Assembly: GCA_023159155.1 (NCBI GenBank)
Contig: JAJNNX010000050.1
Location: forward strand, 310,001 to 374,000
Length of the DNA stretch: 64,000 nt
DNA from: Ustulina deusta
Taxonomy: Eukaryota; Ascomycota; Sordariomycetes; Xylariales; Xylariaceae
Direction of reading: 5' to 3'
Within the stretch, counting starts at the first letter, position 1, and every line of letters starts with the position of its first letter. Shown one piece after another: positions 22,665 through 33,327 of the stretch. Both the position numbers and the translations under genes were made by a program. Below the pieces are notes generated by a model. It was given only the letters and a program-made list of their open reading frames with translations. It had not been told where the DNA came from and did no database searches.

Positions 22665-25097
22665 ATGTTGGGACAACCTAAGTCAACCCTCGAACGCGCC
22701 GACTCCATCGATAGTTTCGAGGAGCTCAACACGAAGATTATCAAGGCCTCTGACCCAGAGTCCAATGGCGTCCTCAGGGTCGACGGTAAAGTTCCGTCGG
22801 TTCTTCATGTTCTGAAGTACATCAGCTGGAATGATGCCGTTGTGGAATGCCGTCAGAGCCTCACACCGTTCAAGCACATTGCCCAGTTCAAGGACAAAGA
22901 TGCAGCCAATGACGCCCAGATCGGCGATTACGGCGAAGGTGATGACGACAAACCCGTCCTCGATATCATCTACAGGGTCAGCAAGCCCAACCATGACTAT
23001 AGGCGGCGGGATCGCGGTAATCCTAATGAGCGGCCTATCACCGCTGCTTTCGACCTGAACGACTACCGTTTTGATGACGGCGACACTGACGATGAAGGCC
23101 AGGCTGCCGCTACATCGGCCGCTAAGCCTATCATTACTATGAATATACATTCTCAGTACCTGATTCACGCTCTGCAGGCCGTCATCAGCTACTACCCGCG
23201 CGTAAACCTCCAGGATTCTCCGGTCAGCATCCCGGCCCCCTACCGGCTCCTTTACCTCCACCGTGCTGAGCTGGCTCGCTATCGCGACAACCAGCCCGAC
23301 TCCCATAGCCTGGAGTACGCTGAAATCACAGCTCGTCACATCGATATCTTGCTCAAGTTTCTCGCGGAGAATATGGGCGAAACTCTGGCAAAGGAGGAGG
23401 CCCTGCACAAGATGGACCACCCCTCTGCCACGTTCGATCTTTTCTGGCTACTGTTGAAGCCTGGCCAGATCATCTATGGCAAGCGCTATGGCCTCTGGAC
23501 CCCGTACGTTATCAGCGGCGTCAGAGCCGGCTCAAGCAATACTTTTAATCAGTACAAAGTCGACTGCTGGTTCCTGGAAAGCAATGGAGTCGTCGTCAAG
23601 CGCTACATGGAAACCTTCCGGGTCCAGCCCTGGACCGGCGAGCAGCCGATCAATAGCCTGCCCGTCATTCCGGAGGCGTTCTGGGTCGAGGACAAGGCTA
23701 CACAGGGTGGCAAGACTCTGAGGGAAAAGTGCATCGAAGAGGGCCGGCTATACTGGGAGCTCCTTAAGAAGCCGACCTACATGGAATATGACGGGCAGCT
23801 TGTGAACCCCTCGTCTGGAAATGGCCAGTGTGCAGGGCCTACGGGAAGGCTGCGTGGACGCGTCATATGCGACCCTGTCGGCTTTGACCGCTTCTACACT
23901 GCATCTCCAGACCTAAATGGCAGCAATCGACCTAGTCTCAATTCTTCGCGGCAGGGCTCGCCTTTGCCGCCATCATTGGACCATCTCCCGCGCAGTCTAC
24001 CTCGCTGTGGTTGCGATGCATGTGATAAGAGCCGTGATCCTACTCAAGGTAACGATGGTCCCTACGTTGGGTTCAAAGACCTGGATGCGACCTGCGACAC
24101 CCCTCCGAAAAGCGACGTGTTCTATCATGTCCTGAGTAATGTCATTCCTGCTTTCATCCCGAACAGTCGTCGTTGGGCATGTGTAAATCTTCGCTTTCTG
24201 AAGCCAATCAAGGCCAACAGAGATGCCTTCAAGGAATTAGTGCTTGATGATGAGATTAAGATGACTGTTAAGGCCCTAATTGGCAAACTCTCCACTGAAG
24301 CCGAAGGTTGCCTCCTCCCATGGAACACCGACTTCGTGCAGAACAAGGGTGAGGGCCGTATCTTCCTGCTGCATGGTACTCCCGGCGTTGGCAAGACGTC
24401 CACAGCCGAGTGCATCGCCGAATCAACGAATCGACCACTCATTTCCATTACCAGCGGCGACCTTGGTGTCGACACATACCGCGTCGAGGAGTCCTTGAAA
24501 TACTTCTTGGAACTTGGACAACGCTATGGCGCACTGCTACTGCTTGACGAGGCTGACGTGTATCTCGAGCGTCGCCGCTCTAAGGACATTACCCGCAACG
24601 GACTCGTGAGCAGCTTCTTGCGTGCGCTCGAGTACTACCGTGGCGTACTCTTCCTCACAACCAACCGCGTACAAGCCTTTGACAGCGCCTTTTTAAGTCG
24701 CATCCACGTGGCGCTGCACTACAAGAATCTGCGCGACGAGGACCGAGAGCGCATCTGGGCGAACACATTCGAACGCCTAGATCGGGAGTCGAACGGCACC
24801 ATCCGCATATCGACGGCAGCTCGAAACTTGCTACTGAGCAGCACAGATGGCAACAATGCCGGTAGCCGGATCCGATCGCTCAAGTGGAATGGTCGTGAGA
24901 TACGCAATGCCATGCAGATGATGTTGGCGATGGCCGAGTCTGAAGCGCGCGAGGAGGGCAGCAAGGTGGTGACTGTGAGCCAAAAACATGTCTCGGCTAT
25001 GGTCAACTTGAGCGGGGATTTCCGTGATTATCTGAAGAAGACGACACCGGTTGAGGGAATTCTGGATGTGGAGGTTGAAGGCGATGATTCCGACTAA
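22665..25097 (+). CDS. AAA+ ATPase, fungal type with long N-terminal region (DUF7025-like)
   Basis: An uninterrupted frame of 810 residues. The C-terminal AAA domain has Walker A GTPGVGKT at residues 571-578, Walker B LLLLDEAD ending near residue 631 (Asp628, Glu629), a sensor-1-like LFLTTNR near residue 665, and the following FDSAFLSRI segment with Arg. The N-terminal 500 residues contain the region usual for a large fungal family of AAA proteins, with motifs such as LLKPGQIIYGKRYGLWTPYVISGV and a Cys-containing CGCDACDKS segment near residue 450. Members are often annotated only as ATPase family proteins and are numerous in filamentous fungi; substrate and location are not known. All catalytic motifs look intact. 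A solo LTR begins five bases after the stop codon. Confidence 0.88.
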   Translation: MLGQPKSTLERADSIDSFEELNTKIIKASDPESNGVLRVDGKVPSVLHVLKYISWNDAVVECRQSLTPFKHIAQFKDKDAANDAQIGDYGEGDDDKPVLDIIYRVSKPNHDYRRRDRGNPNERPITAAFDLNDYRFDDGDTDDEGQAAATSAAKPIITMNIHSQYLIHALQAVISYYPRVNLQDSPVSIPAPYRLLYLHRAELARYRDNQPDSHSLEYAEITARHIDILLKFLAENMGETLAKEEALHKMDHPSATFDLFWLLLKPGQIIYGKRYGLWTPYVISGVRAGSSNTFNQYKVDCWFLESNGVVVKRYMETFRVQPWTGEQPINSLPVIPEAFWVEDKATQGGKTLREKCIEEGRLYWELLKKPTYMEYDGQLVNPSSGNGQCAGPTGRLRGRVICDPVGFDRFYTASPDLNGSNRPSLNSSRQGSPLPPSLDHLPRSLPRCGCDACDKSRDPTQGNDGPYVGFKDLDATCDTPPKSDVFYHVLSNVIPAFIPNSRRWACVNLRFLKPIKANRDAFKELVLDDEIKMTVKALIGKLSTEAEGCLLPWNTDFVQNKGEGRIFLLHGTPGVGKTSTAECIAESTNRPLISITSGDLGVDTYRVEESLKYFLELGQRYGALLLLDEADVYLERRRSKDITRNGLVSSFLRALEYYRGVLFLTTNRVQAFDSAFLSRIHVALHYKNLRDEDRERIWANTFERLDRESNGTIRISTAARNLLLSSTDGNNAGSRIRSLKWNGREIRNAMQMMLAMAESEAREEGSKVVTVSQKHVSAMVNLSGDFRDYLKKTTPVEGILDVEVEGDDSD

Positions 25098-25102
25098 GGA
25101 GG
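25098..25102. repeat. 5-bp target duplication GGAGG, left copy
   Basis: GGAGG directly precedes the LTR at 25103, and the same five bases follow it at 25309-25313. Confidence 0.75.
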
Positions 25103-25308
25103 TGTCAGGGACCAGCGTCACTGGGGGATAGAAGCTATCCTGTGGGTCTGTACTATAGGATATGTCTATATAAAAGACCGACTTCCCCCCCAAAATACTG
25201 GGAGGAAGAAGGTCAGGAATCAGTGACATTAAGCCCTTACCCATACACTTCTACCTACTAGCAACCTACCTGTGGCCTACCTTCACTCTGGGGTATCCAC
25301 CCTTGACA
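25103..25308. mobile_element. solo LTR of a retrotransposon
   Basis: The 206-bp sequence begins TGTCAGGGA and ends CCTTGACA, so it has the TG...CA ends of an LTR, and it is bounded on both sides by the five-base duplication GGAGG. It contains a TATATAAAAG box near 25168 and the word TCAGGAATCA near 25213. A related copy lies at 35298-35490. A lone LTR is what remains after recombination between the two LTRs of a full element. It inserted just behind the AAA ATPase stop codon and probably supplies part of that gene's 3' untranslated region. Confidence 0.78.
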
Positions 25309-25904
25309 GGAGGAGAATGAAACCGATGATTGATGTTTCGATGGGTTGGATATACTTGTAGTGAAATGGTGCAAATAGAAAATAGTGGCTTGATATGAGG
25401 GAAAGTGTCATGAAAAAGGCGGTTAGAGGAAGCAGAACCGGTGGCTGCCACAGAGAGTCAGCAGAGTACTCCGTACCCAGTTCAATATTGCCAAAAATAG
25501 AGACTCACGCAAAGCATAAGTCATGGTTCTTTTATAATAATGTTACAATGTCCCTATTATTAGCCCTTGAATATCTAGTTCAGGTTAGCGTTATTGATTG
25601 AGCGGCACAGTCGGACCAAAAACAACCACAGCCAATTAATTATATGCAGTTTGGTCAGGACCTATAGCTAACACTACTTATGACACAGCCAACATCATCG
25701 GTACTGGGATACATAATGGTACAGCTAACAACTTTGGCTGCGAGTTTTGAGACCATGGCTTGATTTAGGAACAAGTTCCTCAGGGGGGACCCTGAATCAT
25801 TAATTAAATACATATATGGGACAGTCTTTGAACATGCCCCCGTTCCTCCTATTCCTTGCCTCATAGGTCTTTGTTGGAGGACGTTGAAGAAACCCTCACA
25901 GGAG
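25309..25904. other. intergenic
   Basis: From the right GGAGG copy to the next candidate start no gene is supported. Several short frames overlap without any recognisable product. An upstream exon of the small membrane protein could lie here but I could not define one. Confidence 0.45.
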
Positions 25905-26348
25905 ATGTCCTTCCCTCAAGCTACGCTTATATCGGCAGCGCAATTGATGTTACCGTCGAACGAGAAGCTATCCCGCGAAATAAATACCACAATGGCCCCA
26001 AACGGAATCCATGTTCTCTCCAGAGCCTACGTTTCTAGCGGCAACGCCGACAACCACAACCACAGTGGGCTATCCAAAGGCGCCGTTGCAGCAATAATAA
26101 TTTCAACCACACTTGTCAGCATTGTCATAATAGGGATTCTTCGGTACAAGATTCGCTCGAGAAAGAAGGCAGTAGAGGAAGCAATACAATATCGCATTGG
26201 TCAAGGGCAGATCATCGACCTGACGAGTTTAGAGGGTGGTAGCAATAGTGCCTCAGCACGCTCAGCGCCGTACGTTTGGCAGAGACAAGCCGATTTGCCC
26301 TCCCATTCTGGTGCCTATGTTGCGGCCAGACAGGAACCCGATGCTTGA
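25905..26348 (+). CDS. small single-pass membrane protein, hypothetical
   Basis: The frame from ATG 25905 encodes 147 residues. A strong transmembrane segment (AAIIISTTLVSIVIIGIL, about residues 63-80) is followed at once by a basic RYKIRSRKK stop-transfer cluster, then a polar tail of about 60 residues. This is the C-terminal layout of many fungal type I membrane proteins, but no signal peptide or larger extracellular domain is visible. It may therefore be the last exon of a longer gene or a truncated remnant. Confidence that something is translated here is moderate. Confidence 0.4.
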   Translation: MSFPQATLISAAQLMLPSNEKLSREINTTMAPNGIHVLSRAYVSSGNADNHNHSGLSKGAVAAIIISTTLVSIVIIGILRYKIRSRKKAVEEAIQYRIGQGQIIDLTSLEGGSNSASARSAPYVWQRQADLPSHSGAYVAARQEPDA

Positions 26349-26867
26349 GCGGCCGAATCACCTAGTCATGTACGGCTTGACAAGTTCCCGGTTGCATCGA
26401 TGGATATCCATCAAGGGGATGAACGGACTTTCGATAAATTTATTCGGTAGCAAACAGAGTTCATCAGACTGACAACTCATAAGCATCCAAAGCGACAGAC
26501 AGCTCGCATAATCGCGTCGCGAGAGAGTTTCGGAATGGCACGGACTTGAATCTATTTATGGTATCAGAAGGAGAAAACGAGGTAAGGGGGCTAAGGGAGT
26601 ATGATTATTATGGGCGGCTTACGGAGTCAAAACACAAATATAAACATAACTGCAAACATAACTACAAACACAAAAACATGATGTTCTGTCGTGTTTTGTT
26701 TATCCCCCGCCTTCTGTATTTTACTCCTTTTCCCGCGCTCTGCACAGGACTGCTAGTGTGTCTCCGCAGTATACGCCTTGTCACTTTGTAAATGGCATCA
26801 GAACCGAAAGTATCCGATCCGTAGAGCATATAGCTCTCCTAAGTCCTATAGACCTCGAGAGCTTGGA
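26349..26867. other. intergenic with short AACATAACT/ACAAAC tandem repeat
   Basis: Near 26632-26682 the motif ACATAACTACAAAC is repeated imperfectly in tandem. Nothing else is recognisable. The 3' ends of the two flanking genes converge here. Confidence 0.5.
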
Positions 26868-28303
26868 TCACAAGTAGTATGGGTCGTTCTCGTCTATCTC
26901 GCCTAACCACACGCCCGCGTAAGCCGACGGCGGTCGTTGCCCACTCGAATTTTCGAGATGACTAACTTTTTTAGCTTTTCGTTCTGGAGAACCTAGAACC
27001 CTCATACCAGCCTCACGCTGGCGCTTGTAGGAAATATCGCGGAGGCGCTCGGTCTCTCCCGGAGTTAGACGAAGCTGGCAAATGTTAGTTACTTGATACA
27101 TTCCACAACGCTCAAACGGTTGGTAAAAAGGCATGAACAAACGGGTAAGTAGGTACTCACATATAACTCTAAGCCGATAGAGTGGAGAAAAAATGCCAGA
27201 AACGAAGCCATTCCGAAAGTCGAATCCAAGGCCGCCGCTGCCTCTGCAGCGGAGGTAGGGTTAATCAATGAAGGTCGTACTACGGCGTTCTGCTGCAAGT
27301 TCTCTCCTGAGTAGAAGCTCGCGCATTCCGGATACACAGTTAATGTGCGGTCATGTAACATAGAGTCGACCTTACAGCACGGCATGGCGTAGTGAGCAGG
27401 GTGCACATCGAATGCTTTGAGTAAGATGATCTGCATGATCCGTGTGGTGATGATGGACCCCGCCTGTATATGAGTTAGCTGATTATCCAAAGATGTGAAC
27501 GATATTTCGGACGTACCCAGAACCAAGCCCTCAGCATCCACTTTCGGTGCTTATCAATCTGAAGCGACTGTATGCTGAGATATGCCATGAGCAGGGCCCA
27601 TAGGACTGCAAACTAAGAGTCAGTAGCTTTCCTTGTGTATTAAATATGTGAGAGTCTGGAGATATCCTCAGCCTCTAGGGCTTGGGTCTCTCCAGAGAAG
27701 AAAAGATAGGAATAATAAAAGGGGAAATAGGAATAGAACGGCTATTTAAATTACTCACAAGAAGCGCCGAGAGTGCCCACGACCACTTGGATATCAAGTC
27801 CGCCACCGAAGCTGCGTGGCAGTATGACAAAAGCACCCGCAGTACCTACAAAGGAAAGGCTGATGACGATGAAACCATTAACCCGATGAACTATGGTGGC
27901 CTTTTGGCGGATAACTGGCACAAACTGAACGCAAGCCAGTATCGCAGCGGGCAAGATGCAAAACAGATGCATGATGATGCCGGTTTTGTATGGCTTCTGC
28001 AGAAAGTAGAAGCATTCGCCCGGTGCGGCGTCTGTGAAATATTTAAAGTCAGCTATTTATGCCAATTGGCTCACGTTGTTGGATAGGATCCTTTTACTTA
28101 CGGTTGAATTTGGACTTCACTATCTCGGAGCAGAAGACGCCGTCAAAGTCGAGGTATTGCAGGCGGAAGACTGAAAAGGCTAAGAATACTCCGAGAAAAA
28201 TGAGCCACAGGACAAAGTTGTAGCCCTTTCTGAATCCGATGGGGTTGTATATCCTCCTTGCAACGCGTACGAACGCGTTCGGTGCACGATTGGGACCGGC
28301 CAT
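26868..28303 (-). CDS. DUF2306-type membrane protein (5 exons)
   Basis: Exons on the minus strand: 28303-28102, 28031-27759, 27605-27517, 27463-27161 and 27074-26868, giving 357 residues; all junctions keep frame with GTAAGT, GTGAGT, GTACGT and GTGAGT donors. The hydrophobic segments come in this order: near residue 25-45, after the PGECFYFLQKPY motif (residues about 85-110), IVHRVNGFIVISLSFVGTAG, then LWALLMAYLSIQSLQ with DKHRKWMLRAWFW, AGSIITTRIMQIILL, and a last one near FGMASFLAFFLHSIGLELY. The HRxNG...GGGL and HRKWMxRxWF patterns are typical of the DUF2306 family of predicted membrane proteins, whose function is unknown. The tail is polar and basic. A CTATAAATC box on the minus strand (plus 28432-28440) sits about 130 bases upstream of the start. 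Confidence 0.85.
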
Positions 28304-28431
28304 CGTGCCTGATTGATGGAAATAGAAATATATTTGGCTCAAGGAGTGGGAATCGGCGATGTTAAGTGAGTGATGCTGGAGGTGTTGGGGTTGGGAGAAA
28401 GTGCTGGTGTGAAAGGTCGATTATCGGACGA

Positions 28432-28440
28432 GATTTATAG
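28432..28440 (-). promoter_or_regulatory. TATA-like box of the DUF2306 gene
   Basis: CTATAAATC on the minus strand, about 130 bases upstream of the ATG. It is the only good TATA match close to this start. Confidence 0.4.
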
Positions 28441-30098
28441 AGAACATATTGTCTAAGGCCTAGCTGTGTAGACTGAGATGTACTACATCGCTTTTCATAA
28501 GTAGCAAAAAAAATAAAATGCACAAAGGTGAGTATCTAGAGACCTAGGTGATCATTGTAGTCTCAAAGCGGGAGCTAAGAGCAATCACTAGTTCCCCTTG
28601 CCTTTCTCCCTTGTGAAGAATACAATAGATAACAAGGCATTTATTTTAAGAAAATTGACAATAATGGTTTTCAATGACTATGTTAAGACTTCGCTTTTAC
28701 AATAGGCCTTACTTTCTGGCATATAATACAATGAAAGAAAAAGTCTATGCGTGGGCGCTAGCTGCAAGTTTCTTGACATTCCCTTGTTGAATAATTATAA
28801 GAAGCACTATTCATTGTGAGCTATAGGCTCTCTTTATCTTCCTCTATGTTCCTTGTTTCGTGAAGAGCAAGACCGAGGAGTATAGTTTAGCCGAGGTAGG
28901 GATAAAAAGAGGGAAAGAAAACAGTGGCCAAGTGAGATTAATCACCTTGTCGAGGAATTATGATGTCGTAGGGATTCGGCTATTATATTTTCACGAGCTG
29001 AGGTTCAGTCTCGAATGTAGATGTCGCACAAAGGAAGAGAGGTATCTAATGAAGTGGGCGATTGTAAGTAGGTCGTGCCAGCAAAAAGGGGCACTCACCT
29101 TGCCCTTATACTAGGAGATAGGCCGAACCTACACTTTCTGGCATAATTCTAGCAATTAATATTGGGGAACCAAGTGATCAAGAGTAAATGCAAAATTTTA
29201 ATTCAACCCGAATGCTCGCTAAGGAGTAGTTGCGATTCTTCCACACATAAAGGCAACGCAGTGTTTTTGGTGTTTTTTATCTGTTCTGTACGCAAAGCCA
29301 CAAAGTGGCTTTCGCCCCTTATTTCAAGCCACCCTTTTCTCACTCACACCACTTCACTGGGAGCCCAGAACTGAACAGGATAGCCATATAGTAATCTATA
29401 ATCTGACATGGTGAACGTTTCACAGGAAAGATGTCCACGTGAGAAAGCGGCGGGAGAGTGGCACCTAGACTAGGCTAGAACGTGATGCGCCGTACACGGT
29501 CGTCGTATCGGCACCATTAGATCCTCATGGGGTCGCGACACGCGTCGCGCTGACTTGGGTTAGCTGTGGCTGGTGTGACACTCGGACCGCTCCCTCTGGC
29601 CTCCTGCCAGCGCCGAATGCTTCTAATTTCGGAGCAATCAAGTGGGTTCGCTTAAGGCGACAGCGTGAGATCCCCGACAGCCTAAGTGGCGCCTCTCTAA
29701 CCTCAATAAGTAAGGGGCTAATGTACGCGAATGAACTGGATTCTATTAATGGTCATCCAAACCTAGTGAGACGTCAGATCTCATCTGGTTGCGAACAGCT
29801 TTGAATAAGACAACAATATCGTCATCTATGGGCGATACCATAGCCATCGGGTCCATACAATAGCACACGTACCGGTAACAACCATCAGGAATAAGTTTTC
29901 CACTCATAATTTCATCTATTAATGACATCGTTGAAACCGACTTGAAGCAGGCCGCTACCTAGACCGTCATTGAGTGAACTTTACTGCAACGTGGGATCTG
30001 TTTATGGCTGGCCGTCGTCTTCCGCGATCACAAAATAATGCGTCTTGTTGGATGAGGTGTCGCAGGTACAGTAGTCTCTTGCTCTAACCGTGAAAACA
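28441..30098. other. 1.7-kb gene-free spacer
   Basis: No gene is supported. The 13-base word ACTTTCTGGCATA occurs twice in direct orientation, near 28709 and 29130, and the interval between begins with a TGTTGAATAATTATAAG sequence near 28786, so old repeat material is possible. The end of the interval should hold the transcription factor promoter. Confidence 0.5.
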
Positions 30099-31844
30099 AT
30101 GGTTGGGGTCCCAGGTCGTTCCAAGGGATGTCGGACCTGCAGGAGGCGGAAGAAGGGCTGCGACGGGAAGCGGCCAATCTGCACCCAATGCTCCGGCGCA
30201 GGGCTCGAATGCGGGGGCTACGAAAGGGAAAGAATATTTCTCAACTATACCCAAGGCACCGAGGCCAAGCCCGTTCCTGTCGGCTATCGAAAATGGTCCG
30301 AGCAGAGACCTGGTGGTGTCATGGATATCGCCATCCCAAGTGGCCTGGCACAGACTGCTTATGTAGAAAAGTACATCAGTATGTTCATGGGCAAGTATTT
30401 ACCAGCAAACCACTGGGGCTCATCTCGCGATTGGGTCGAGATTGCTCACCAGCTCCACACCTCCGACCAAGCAATTCACTTCTCGTTTCTAAGTTTGGGC
30501 TTGTTTGCAGTTGGGGAATCGCAGTATGCTATCCAATCCTACTGTTATGCCCTCCGCAAGCTCCAAACAGGGCTGTGTGCTCCGTCTAGAGCCCGGAGTG
30601 ATTCAACACTCGCCGCGTGCAAACTATTAAGTCTCGTTGAGGTGAGCCCGCCGGGTACCGCCGACGCTAGTCATACTCCAAGCCAACATCTTGCCTAGCT
30701 GAGCTAACTTAAATGATTCTACGTAGATTTTCCACGGCGCCGACGAGAACGTGCTGTTACAAGGATCCAAATGGCAGCGCCATTTAAGAGGGCTGCTCGC
30801 CATCATCCACGCACGAAGCCCCTACCTGTATCAGTCGGGCGTGAGCCACCAACTTTTCGCTGACGGACGATATCCCCTTGTTAGCTGACACCCCAATAAC
30901 ACGACAATCTACCTCTTACCTTACTAACACCAAGTGTAGCTCGTCGCGGCAATAGGAACCCGGCAGCGCGCCCCTTTAAACACACACGAATGGAGAACGA
31001 TCCCTTGGGAGAAGGAACCCAAATCACCCATGGATAAAATTTATGATATCATGGCTGATGTGAGCGAGATACTTGCTGACACCGACGAGATGCGGCGTTG
31101 CGAAGACCCTGTCTGGAAGGCCAACTTGCACAAGAACGTATCGAGAGCATGTCACTGCCTAGATAAAAGCCTCCAGGACTGGCTCAAAGAAGCAGGCCCT
31201 TTGACAAGTTTCCATGACGGCGACGAGATACTTCTCAATCCTCGCCCCTCTGACCTACCGCTCGCTCATATGACGCTGCTATACTGGACTGTCCATGTAA
31301 TTCTTTACTCGACGCTTATTTCGATACATGACCCTCCGCTGTCTGAGATCCCTGCCGAGATCGACCCGCTCCCATACATTCGGAGCATAGCCAACGCGCT
31401 TCCCTACTTCTGGACTACGAGTGTTGGAATGTGTGGTGCGACCTTGGCGGCGTTACCGTGGGGTATCTCCTTGCAGGTCGCGTACGCCACACCACATCGT
31501 TATCCCGAGGAGATCCTTCTCTTAGAACAATTTGCTATGCCACAGAATGCTACAAATATAGTTCTACGGTTCCTCGAAAGCCTCCAACGGGACTCTGCAG
31601 GGCCAGATTTCGCGCATCTGGATGGAAGAGAGGGCAGTAAGTAATCCTCGGTGTCATTCTCGTCTTCTGGTCCTCTCATGGAGTGACAAGGAGCCCTGAG
31701 AGGGCTATAACCATGAGTGAAGTGTTTTCGACGCTGTCGACATAGTTACGCATTGGCTCCAAGAAGCAATCGCTAACTCCAATTATCACAGTGATCGTCA
31801 GAGCTCAAAAGTGGATGATGGCCAACCCTAGAAGTATTGCCTAA
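30099..31844 (+). CDS. Zn2Cys6 transcription factor (4 exons proposed)
   Basis: Exons 30099-30641, 30727-30879, 30940-31636 and 31792-31844 give 481 residues. The N-terminus carries a complete binuclear zinc cluster, Cys-x2-Cys-x6-Cys-x6-Cys-x2-Cys-x6-Cys, starting about residue 8 with basic RRRKK between the second and third Cys. The middle region contains HQLFADGRYPL across the second intron, then THEWRTIPWEKEPKSPMD, typical of the DUF3468/fungal transcription factor family. The third intron (155 bases, GTAAGT, branch CTAACT, CACAG) is my choice because it preserves frame; without it the protein ends at 31644 after five further codons. Such proteins bind CGG half-sites in DNA. The nearest downstream gene is an FAD monooxygenase on the same strand, with a CCGG inverted repeat in its promoter, so it may be a local regulator (inference). 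Confidence 0.86.
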
Positions 31845-32977
31845 AAAGGGCCGAAAAGAAATTCAGGAAAGCGACAACTCGGATAAGACACTCGCTGCGA
31901 GTAGCACCGCTATCATATTGAATGCACTAAGAACCCTGAATTGGTACGCAAACTCAAACACTTTCTTTTTTTTCCTTTTCAAGCTATCGGACTTTCATCT
32001 TGACTAACTGTTGGAAGGGTGCTTGAACACTATCCTCACCCTCATGTCTACGTCTGTCAATTACTCCGACTATTTTTTCTTTTTTGTTGAGCTAGCGATC
32101 TATCGTGACGACCCTCATTCTGCATACCATATGTTATTTATATCATATGCCCAAGGACGAGGCCGCGACTATAATGTTTACACGACCCTAACGAACACAT
32201 CTCTCTCCCTTTATTGCACAAGCAGTCTCTTAACCTTCTACCAACGTATTTCAAGACATTGCCTTTGATTCTCCAACGCCGACACTAATGCCTACCTTCT
32301 TATGAACTCCTTCTTGTTTCGTGAGGATCTCAGCTCTAGAAGCATGTCTTAGGGATTATCGCATTGGCATAGGAGGATAGTGAAAGATATATTAAGCATA
32401 ACAATAAAGCATGACGGGACTCGTTAGCAAAGGTCAAGATCAAAACGATCCAAACTATATTCTCATGGAGCGGGAGAAACTATGTTTCGCCTTCGAAGAA
32501 CCCTCATATAGAAGAGAAGAGAACCAACTACGCGTATTGGTGTTTGAGATAGATTGCTTATATATATATGGCGCAGACGGCTGTTGACTGACAACTCGTA
32601 CTGTCTTCTGTTTATTGCGAATGTCTCAGGGCTTTGTACAAAATCATGACCTACCTGGTTAGCATTCAATAACCCTCACTTGTGGCACAGATTCCCTCTT
32701 TTCGTAATCACCAGCTCAATGGAAACCTAGATCGCCGAGCCAGAGTTTAAACTAGTAGTACTAATTACGGCCATCTCTGAAGTCAGTGCCGGTTTACGTG
32801 GCAGTGGATCAGCATATCGGTATCAATGCAGCGTAGGCTTAATATTAAGACATTCTTTTATTGGCTGTAACTGATGCAACCGACCGTATTATCTCATAGG
32901 TACGTGTGTTTATTCAATGCAGGTACCTGTAGGGTTTTGTCATGAACTAGCCCATTTTGTGGAATCCCGAATCTGAG

Positions 32978-33008
32978 CCGGTTAACTGACCCCTTGTTGT
33001 TAACCCGG
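32978..33008. promoter_or_regulatory. CCGG inverted repeat, candidate Zn2Cys6 site
   Basis: CCGGTTAAC at 32978-32986 faces GTTAACCCGG at 32999-33008, separated by 12 bases and about 320 bases upstream of the monooxygenase start. Inverted CGG/CCG half-sites with a fixed spacer are the classic target of Zn2Cys6 dimers. The repeat is seen; its use by the neighbouring regulator is inference. Confidence 0.35.
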
Positions 33009-33216
33009 ACCAGTGATGTCCCGTTCCCGTACGCCTTTACGGCCGGTCTCGGGGCTACTTTGATGTTCCGAACAGAGGTCCTTCCTGAACGTATGCCGTA
33101 CCGCCCGAGATGCTAGGTCTGGGGTGTGAAATTTCATCGTCTTCCTATGCTTTTGCATAATAGTAATTTGAAATCATTGTAGCCTAGCCCACATCGTGCC
33201 CCCAAGACTCCTCCCG

Positions 33217-33226
33217 CATAAATAGG
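33217..33226 (+). promoter_or_regulatory. TATA-like box of the monooxygenase
   Basis: CATAAATAGG, about 100 bases before the start codon at 33328. Confidence 0.4.
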
Positions 33227-33327
33227 TCATCAAGTCCAGAAACAATCATGCTACATCTACATACTCCTACACAACCCGGAGTTGTGTTCCATCCATTCCA
33301 ACATAAATCTCGAATCTGCCAGAAGTG

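Larger units (their letters stand above)
31845..33327. other. intergenic, promoter of the monooxygenase
   Basis: No gene is supported in 1.48 kb. The distal part is A/T rich with a TATATATATATGG run near 32560. The proximal part contains the CCGG inverted repeat at 32978-33008 and a TATA-like box at 33217-33226. Confidence 0.55.
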
